From: Panorpa germanica | Lineage: Eukaryota; Arthropoda; Insecta; Mecoptera; Panorpidae | Assembly: GCA_963678705.1 (NCBI GenBank) | Contig: CAVMBN010000181.1 | Span: 1-64,000, forward strand | Direction: 5' to 3' | DNA: 64,000 nt | In this document: one piece after another, positions 57,101 through 64,000 of the stretch | Layout: every line of letters starts with the position of its first letter | Position numbering within the stretch: the first letter of the stretch is position 1 | Program-made: the position numbers and the translations under genes | Notes under the pieces: model-generated | What the model was told of the DNA's origin: nothing | Database searches by the model: none | What the model saw: only the letters and a program-made list of their open reading frames with translations

Positions 57101-60023
57101 AATGTGTAGTTTCTTGAAGCTGCACAAAATGGCTATATCTTCAAGTAAAACAAAGATGATGATCCTTGCCTTTGGCAAGACAGATGGGACTTAACAGAAA
57201 AAGGAAGAACTACATATTTTTTAACAAAGACGTTAATTTTGATTTGCAACACAAGTGGTACCTATCTACTGTGTGTGTGTTCGATCGGCATCTGCTACTT
57301 TAGGTGAAAAAAGTGATTAAAAGTGAGAAATTAATTACGGAAAAAAATTAAATATATTATATAAATACTTTTTCTAACGAAATGTATTTAAGTTTATTTT
57401 AATATTGTGCTAATTTGCTCTAAAATAAGTGTTTTTAAAAACGTTTGACAGTTAGAAACCAGTGTTGAAAAATATAACTAAATATATATATGACGCGTAC
57501 ACGCGGTCTTATGAAAATAACCTCAAAACTGTAACTTTGTCGTTTTTGAGATAAAACAAAAATAAGTACGATAGATTAAGAAATTGATAATAATTAGATT
57601 AGTGTTAGTGCTAAAACATTAACTGGTAAAGAAATTAAAGAAATCTGTAGACCTATATAAGAAAGACCTCATATAAACACTACAAATATACGGAAAACAA
57701 AATGTTGCTTATCACTATCAAGTAAGTCAAATAACATTAACTATAAATAATATTAATACATAACAATTAGTTTATACTCGTAAAAAAGCGAGTTTCAAAT
57801 AATAAAGAGAGTGTATTAATTGTTATAAGTAAACAATATATATGGTTTTCTTGAAAATTGTGACTGATTGTTTATGAATAATCACACTATACCAAGATAA
57901 CGCGGAAAAAAAACATAACTTGTCGCATATCATAATACTATATAGAATTTATAGAAATTCCAGGGTGCATTTAATAATGTCTGGTGGCCAAGTGCCCTTC
58001 GAAGAATTAGGCCGGCAAAAATCTCTAGGAACGTCTACTGCACTATAAAGAACTATATTCATTGTTGAACATTAATTTTACAAACCGATTACCGTTCCAT
58101 GAAAAGAGGCAACTATCTAATGGTTATCCTTAACTCTGGAACATGGTATTCGACGAGGACTGTGGTTCTCACTCGAAAGGTTGTGTAAACGTTTGTTTTG
58201 ATAAAATGTGTAGTTTCTTGAAGCTGCACAAAATGGCTATATCTTCAAGTAAAACAAAGATGATGATCCTTGCCTTTGGCAAGACAGATGGGACTTAACA
58301 GAAAAAGGAAGAACTACATATTTTTTAACAAAGACGTTAATTTTGATTTGCAACACAAGTGGTACCTATCTACTGTGTGTGTGTTCGATCGGCATCTGCT
58401 ACTTTAGGTGAAAAAAGTGATTAAAAGTGAGAAATTAATTACGGAAAAAAATTAAATATATTATATAAATACTTTTTCTAACGAAATGTATTTAAGTTTA
58501 TTTTAATATTGTGCTAATTTGCTCTAAAATAAGTGTTTTTAAAAACGTTTGACAGTTAGAAACCAGTGTTGAAAAATATAACTAAATATATATATGACGC
58601 GTACACGCGGTCTTATGAAAATAACCTCAAAACTGTAACTTTGTCGTTTTTGAGATAAAACAATAATAAGTACGATAGATTAAGAAATTGATAATAATTA
58701 GATTAGTGTTAGTGCTAAAACATTAACTGGTAAAGAAATTAAAGAAATCTGTAGACCTATATAAGAAAGACCTCATATAAACACTACAAATATACGGAAA
58801 ACAAAATGTTGCTTATCACTATCAAGTAAGTCAAATAACATTAACTATAAATAATATTAATACATAACAATTAGTTTATACTCGTAAAAAAGCGAGTTTC
58901 AAATAATAAAGAGAGTGTATTAATTGTTATAAGTAAACAATATATATGGTTTTCTTGAAAATTGTGACTGATTGTTTATGAATAATCACACTATACCAAG
59001 ATAACGCGGAAAAAAAACATAACTTGTCGCATATCATAATACTATATAGAATTTATAGAAATTCCAGGGTGCATTTAATAATGTCTGGTGGCCAAGTGCC
59101 CTTCGAAGAATTAGGCCGGCAAAAATCTCTAGGAACGTCTACTGCACTATAAAGAACTATATTCATTGTTGAACATTAATTTTACAAACCGATTACCGTT
59201 CCATAAAAAGAGGCAACTATCTAATGGTTATCCTCAACTCTGGAACATGGTATTCGACGAGGACTGTGGTTCTCACTCGAAAGGTTGTGTAAACGTTTGT
59301 TTTGATAAAATGTGTAGTTTCTTGAAGCTGCACAAAATGGCTATATCTTCAAGTAAAACAAAGATGATGATCCTTGCCTTTAGCAAGACAGATGGGACTT
59401 AACAGAAAAAGGAAGAACTACATACTTTTTAACAAAGACGTTAATTTTGATTTGCAACACAAGTGGTACCTATCTACTGTGTGTGTGTTCGATCGGCATC
59501 TGCTACTTTAGGTGAAAAAAGTGATTAAAAGTGAGAAATTAATTACGGAAAAAAATTAAATATATTATATAAATACTTTTTCTAACGAAATGTATTTAAG
59601 TTTATTTTAATATTGTGCTAATTTGCTCTAAAATAAGTGTTTTTAAAAACGTTTGACAGTTAGAAACCAGTGTTGAAAAATATATCTAAATATATATATG
59701 ACGCGTACACGCGGTCTTATGAAAATAACCTCAAAACTGTAACTTTGTCGTTTTTGAGATAAAACAATAATAAGTGCGATAGATAAAGAAATTGATAATA
59801 ATTAGATTAGTGTTAGTGCTAAAACATCAACTGGTAAAGAAATTCAAGAAATCTGTAGACCTATATAAGAAAGACCTCATATAAACACTACAAATATACG
59901 GAAAACAAAATGTTGCTTATCACTATCAAATAAGTCAAATAACATTAACTATAAAAAATATTAATACATAACAATTAGTTTATACTCGTAAAAAAGCGAG
60001 TTTCAAATAATAAAGAGAGTGTA

Positions 60024-60832
60024 GCTCTCCTGCAGCTCTTTTATTAAAAGTGGCTTTTAGTGCTAGGTTTATTGCCTTCATGCTTTCATTTATATCTAAT
60101 TTCTGTATTTTGTACATTTCTTTTTATAGATTTTCCACAAAGATCGGTATTCCTTCTTTATTTATTCTTCATCTTGCTTCGCTCATTTGTGTCGTTCTAG
60201 AGTTATCTGATATAACATTATAGTAGATATTCCTATGAAAGCTAAGGTTTTCTTTCTCCGCCACTTTCCATTCTGTTATTCGATAGGCTATTTCTTCAGA
60301 CGTTCGTGTTATGTCGATATGGGATTCACTGCGTCTTCTTACAAAGGTCGGCTCTTTCCCTCTGTTTTGCACAACTAGTGAATAATTCTGCTATACAGTC
60401 CACCAGTGCCTTTCCTTTCTTGTCTTCCTTGGGACCCCAAACTCGTGACTTAGCATTTAGGTCACTTGCTACTAGCACCTGCTTCTTCTGTGTTTTTAGG
60501 CTTTCCCCCAGTGTCTTAAGATAGGACTCAAATTCTTGTTCACTTATATTCGGTAATACGTAACAAGAGTAAACAACAAGATCCTCAAGTTCCACCCATA
60601 CGAATCCTTTCTGTTCTGTGTCACATTTTAGTATACTAACTTCTTTGCTGAATACCCTTAATGCTGCGTTCATATTCAAATCGCTAAGCTAGGGTACTTT
60701 ACTAGCCAGTTTCTTGTTTGGTTCTGCCACAATGGCGACGTCTATGTGTTTGTTCCGACAAGTGCTATGTAGTTAGTCAAATGCTGCTCTCCCTCTATCC
60801 ACATTAACTTGGATTATTTTTATTTTCGTCAT
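60024..60832 (-). pseudogene. R1-like ORF2, endonuclease part only
   Basis: The reading starts at ATG 60832 (MTKIKIIQVNVDRGRAAFD). In-frame stops follow soon after (TAA after AAFD, TAG after ASKVP). The AP-endonuclease core LVVYSCYVLPN ... VASDLNAKSRVWG ... ALVDCIAEL then lies in 60679-60326. A frameshift near 60350 moves to PTFVRRRSESHIDITRTSEE and FHRNIYYN (60372-60169), and further stops occur in the linker. The endonuclease nicks target DNA for target-primed reverse transcription in intact relatives. The reverse transcriptase and C-terminal finger are absent. Confidence 0.85.
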
Positions 60833-60839
60833 TTTTATT

Positions 60840-62719
60840 TTGTCACACTGACAGGCGCTCCCGTTTTCCTAAGTTCTCTTACTTGTTTTTGATACCATTT
60901 CGTTTGCCCCATGACCTTTTATTTTAAAGGACCAGCATTATATTGACATTTCTAGCATTTCAGTGGCGCTAATCTTTCAACTATCCTGCATCTAGTCCAT
61001 CCTATTTTGATTCTCTTCCTAGACGTTAGTATCATGGCTTCATTTATTGGCAGAGCTATATTTGCGTATCTAAGCCCCCTGCTATTTGGTATAACCGTCA
61101 TTTTGATTGTGATGTCTTCCTCTTGATTTTTGAGCTAGACAGCTCTGTTACTATTGATTCCAATAGTTCTTCTTCCGTTATTGTTTCATCTATATCTATG
61201 ACTGTTATGTTTCTCTTCCTTTTCACTAGTTTCGCCTCCACTAGGTCTTTCATTTTTTCTTGGACCGCAGCTTTTAGTGATTCGCTATTTTCTCTTTTGC
61301 CGCCAGAAACACTCAGCTTCACATACCCCTCAGCTGTTTTTTCTATGCTATTAATTAGCACGTCTAACTCTTCTATGATGATGTTCTTTTTCATATGTCT
61401 TACTATATCTACATATGATTTTCCAGCTTCTCGTGGTTTAACCACTAGTGTTTCTCTACTTGTCCTCACGTTTGTCCTTCCTATTTTTTGCCATTCCTGT
61501 GGTTTCCCTTCCTGTACTATTTCTCCTTCACTTCTCGTATGTAGAATTATGTGATAACCTTGATCTTTAAAAATGAGTTCTATGATTTTGAGAAGCTGGA
61601 ACTCCAGCCCATCCTTTGAGCATATAAATATAGGTTCTTTCCTTCCTTCCTTTTTAGAGATGGACTTTACTTTCTCTAATAACGCTGTTACATTTTATAT
61701 GTTTTCAGTGCTCACTTTTACCCCATTCAGTCCTGCGAGATATGTGTAACTGCTACCAGTTTCTTTTTCTCTATATTATTCTGGATTATAATGCTTTTAT
61801 TCTCCATGCATATTAGTTTTCCTAGTTGTATCAGTTTTCTTCTGATAATATCCTCTATCTGCGGTATTCTTTCGCTTAGTCGTCTTACAAGAGGATTATC
61901 CTCGCTCACCTCTTATTATAAGTGATACTCTTAAATGCTTCCTTAGGCCAACTTGCGTTTACTCTAAAGCCTCTGCTAAGTTTATGTCTCCTGTCCTTTC
62001 CTGCTTGAATTTCGCTATTTTGTCTTCTATTTGTAGCGCATTCTTGTTTTCTTCAGGAGTAGTAGTTTAAATTCCTGCATCTTTCGTTGTTACTTTCTTT
62101 CCTTCTTTTTCTCCTTTTAGCTATTTCATTTATTCTCTCGGTGTCAGTTTGAGTTTCCATTTCTGCAGTGTCTCCTCTTATAGATAATCTTCTAAGTGCC
62201 TTTTGTGCCTTCTGCTTTTAGTTTTTTGACATGGAGGTTCAGTCTGACTGAAATGTCTCTAATTTCCCTCTTTGTATTACAGTTTTCTTTAACAATTGTC
62301 TCCAGTTTCGCCGTTTCTCTAACAATTATTTGAGTGAGATGTTGGATTTCATTTGGCTCCACTTGTTTCTCAATGTTTTCATCCTTTTCCGGATTCTCAA
62401 TTCTTTTCCTCTTCTTTTCATTTTCTTCCATTTCGTCGTTCCTCTCAGTAAATATTTTCGATTTACAGAACAGGTCTGACATTGAGCTGCTCCGAACTGG
62501 CGATCTCATGATCTTCCTGCTTCTCTGAAAAGCGTGTGTCTTCTCTTTTGCAGTAGCTAAATTTCCCGCATCGGCCTGGTATACCACCGTATGCGTTCCA
62601 CAGTTGCTTGATGACGACCCAAGGGGAGCCTGCTTCAGCACCCCCTCAAGTGCCGGTTCTAGTGATCCGACCCCTTGTCGTCCCGTAGTTTTATATTCTT
62701 TATCAGTGTACATAGCCAT
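60840..62719 (-). pseudogene. R1-like ORF1 (gag-like RNA-binding protein), multiply broken
   Basis: Open pieces in order: 62719-62192 (charged, EENEKKRKRIENPEKDENIE, then a helical LTQIIVRETAKLETIVKENC stretch typical of ORF1 coiled regions); 61909-61727 (RRLSERIPQIEDIIRRKLIQ); 61469-61098 (SYVDIVRHMKKNIIIEELDV, IEKTAEGYVKLSVSGGK, ITVIDIDETITEEELLE). Past 61000 come IGWTRCRIVERLAPLKC and KCQ, the start of zinc knuckles of the CCHC type, degraded by stops. Several frameshifts and stops separate the pieces. Confidence 0.78.
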
Positions 62720-62860
62720 AGTTTTTCATAATCCTATTGGTCCGCGGGAGGTATTTTATTTCCCTCCAGCCCACCGTCCAAGACGGTTCGAGCATTCTCC
62801 TATCCGCCACCTGGGGACGCGCTTGGTTGGGGTTACAGGGTCGCCCCCAAGACATACCTT
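62720..62860 (-). other. GC-rich leader upstream of R1-like ORF1
   Basis: Distinctly more GC-rich than the flank (CCCACCGTCC, GGGGACGCGC, GGGTCGCCCCC). It is probably the 5' UTR of the retrotransposon; the exact end is uncertain. Confidence 0.45.
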
Positions 62861-64000
62861 TGATAATAAAGAGGTGTATATATTATATGGAATTTTGCCT
62901 TGTCAGTTGTCCAGTAGGTGGATTCGTCTGTAGACATAACTTCTACGTTGTTGTCAGTCTAGGTCCTCATTGTGGATGCTTAGCAATGAAGTCTCTACAT
63001 GCTATATATCGATATCCAAAGAGTTGAAACAGATCTGAAAACTGAGTTCCTGATATAGAGTTTTTGGTAAGCAGTAAACAGCTGATATAGTGATAGGTCT
63101 ATTCCAATGCTCTATGACCACGTTTGTAGCTTGCATGTTATGTTAAAACCTTGCTGTAAAACCATTTTCTTGCGATGACTGTAATAAATCGTTTTGTCGT
63201 TTATATACTTTAAAATTGCATATGAGAACACATTTAAGTATAAAGCCTAAATAAAGTTTCTAAGTGTGTCCTCACAATTGACTATCTTGAATTATATAGG
63301 AGTTAAATTAGGTTTTCTTTAAATTGAACCGTAAGTACTTATATTACATATTTACATTGGTTTATACATTTTGTTTTTTAATTAGAGATATACAATTTTG
63401 AGGTTAGCTGTCATGGAAAATAAATTACATTTCTTTAATATAAATATAATTAAGATAAGAAATATAATGTATAATATAGGTATAGCATGATAAACACAGT
63501 ATTAAAAGCACAATTCAACAAATGAAAATACAGTAGTTTTCCTCTATTTCCTTTAGCTCAATACGTGAATTAAAAAATGATCTGTATTTTTTTCTTATTA
63601 ATTTATATTTTACAAATCCTAATTTATAACAGAAAAGCGTTATTTTATTTTGGTAATTATTGGATGCGACTATACACTTTTGTTTTTCATTTTGTAAAAA
63701 AACTACTGCATTTTTATATGTTTTATTATGCTTATTGTATTCTCAAAACATGTCAAATTCACTACGTAATAATTATTTTACCACTTTTAATTAATAAATA
63801 GGAGATATTGAGGGTTAAGTTGACCAAAAAATGTGACATTTGACATTATTTTACGCATAATTTCTTTACTATTGGCCAGTGTAATACATACTTCCCAAGA
63901 TTCCAAAAAATTATAAATACATGTGATGGGTTTGAGAATATGATTAAATAAATTAACAAAAGGTTCAAATATATTGACATATTTAAATATAATTAACATT
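62861..64000. other. AT-rich flank without recognisable features
   Basis: Beyond about 62.9 kb I see no satellite, no Polinton or LINE motifs and no credible gene. Short open frames here (for example 63577-63801 plus and 63787-63999 minus) have the low-complexity F/Y/I/L composition expected by chance in AT-rich DNA. Confidence 0.6.

Larger units (their letters stand above)
29610..60023 (+). repeat. ~1.1-kb tandem satellite array, main block
   Basis: Units start at 29622, 30723, 31824, 32925, 34002, 35106, 36209, 37312, a truncated one near 38280, 39304, 40408, 41511, 42615, 43719, 44823, 45927, 47031, 48135, 49241, 50340, 51439, 52544, 53648, 54752, 55854, 56958, 58062 and 59166 (partial). 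The period is 1101-1106 bp apart from deletions. The unit at 32925 lacks ~26 bp (CCAAGATAACGCAAA...) near 33859, and the unit at 50340 lacks 5 bp near 51306. Subfamilies are local: units 29622-32925 share GACATATAAG or TGCACTATGAAG; units 39304-49241 share CTGTTCCTTGAAAAG or a HindIII-like TTTAAGCTTATTTT; units 54752-59166 share GGTTATCCT and ACATATTTTTTAAC. Array orientation is the same on both sides of the Polinton. Confidence 0.97.
60024..62860 (-). mobile_element. Decayed R1-like non-LTR retrotransposon, cut before the reverse transcriptase
   Basis: Composition becomes more GC-rich, and the minus strand reads as ORF1 (gag-like) followed by an APE-type endonuclease and the linker that normally precedes the reverse transcriptase. 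The sequence stops at 60023/60024 against the satellite, so the 3' two-thirds of ORF2 and the tail are missing from this window. The 5' limit is approximate (GC-rich leader to about 62860). Endonuclease wording (IQVNVDRGRAA, VASDLNAKS, PTFVRRRSESHIDIT) points to the R1 clade or a near relative. Confidence 0.85.

Noticed and set aside
1..60023. Interpretation of the array as rDNA spacer, histone cluster or CRISPR
   Set aside because: No rRNA, histone or snRNA sequence is seen, and 1.1-kb contiguous units without short spacers are not a CRISPR array.
60306..62933. Plus-strand frames rich in Ser/Phe across the retrotransposon
   Set aside because: Antisense to recognisable ORF1 and endonuclease segments.
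63577..63999. Short frames at the right end of the window
   Set aside because: Low-complexity F/Y/I/L composition, overlapping on opposite strands, with no recognisable motif.

Overview
The window looks like a repeat-rich, AT-rich stretch of a eukaryotic nuclear genome, most likely an arthropod and probably an insect. Three things suggest this: a complete Polinton/Maverick DNA transposon, a decayed R1-like non-LTR retrotransposon, and a large tandem satellite. I recognise no ordinary single-copy host gene, and the species cannot be named from the sequence.

Layout. (1) A tandem satellite with a ~1.10 kb unit fills 1-9745, 12160-13377 and 29610-60023, about 38 units in one orientation. (2) The unit starting at 8764 is split at 9746-12159 by a chain of AT-rich non-autonomous repeats with a repeated head (CGTCGCAAGCGACG-like) and a repeated tail (ACATATAAGAATATAAA... 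GGGACATTATAATATAC). (3) The unit starting at 12281 is split by a 16,232-bp Polinton (13378-29609) with 499-bp terminal inverted repeats, AG...CT ends and a perfect 6-bp target duplication GAACTA. Removing either insertion restores a 1103-bp satellite unit. (4) The array stops at 60023 against a minus-strand R1-like retrotransposon with decayed ORF1 and endonuclease, which is cut off before its reverse transcriptase. (5) About 62.9-64.0 kb is AT-rich with nothing recognisable.

The Polinton carries the virus-like set. Replication and integration: protein-primed family-B DNA polymerase and a DDE integrase with a C-terminal chromodomain. Virion morphogenesis: packaging ATPase, adenain-like protease, penton-like minor capsid protein, double-jelly-roll major capsid protein and a phospholipase-A2-domain protein. 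There is also a run of lineage-specific genes. Nearly every conserved gene has one or two isolated stops or a frameshift (polymerase, integrase, coiled-coil protein, ATPase, major capsid protein and others), while catalytic motifs are kept. It is therefore a fairly young but inactivated copy. Gene order, convergent poly(A) signals and TATA boxes remain readable.

Most interesting for follow-up. First, each satellite unit has a TATA box, a short ATG exon ending in AA|GTAAGT, a ~240-bp intron-like stretch ending in CCAG, and a second exon that joins in frame to give a 34-residue reading frame, so the satellite may be a tandemly amplified mini-gene. Second, iteron-like GAACGTAAT clusters lie beside the left inverted repeat and in the centre of the Polinton. 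Third, a minus-strand Polinton gene has a likely 78-bp spliceosomal intron.
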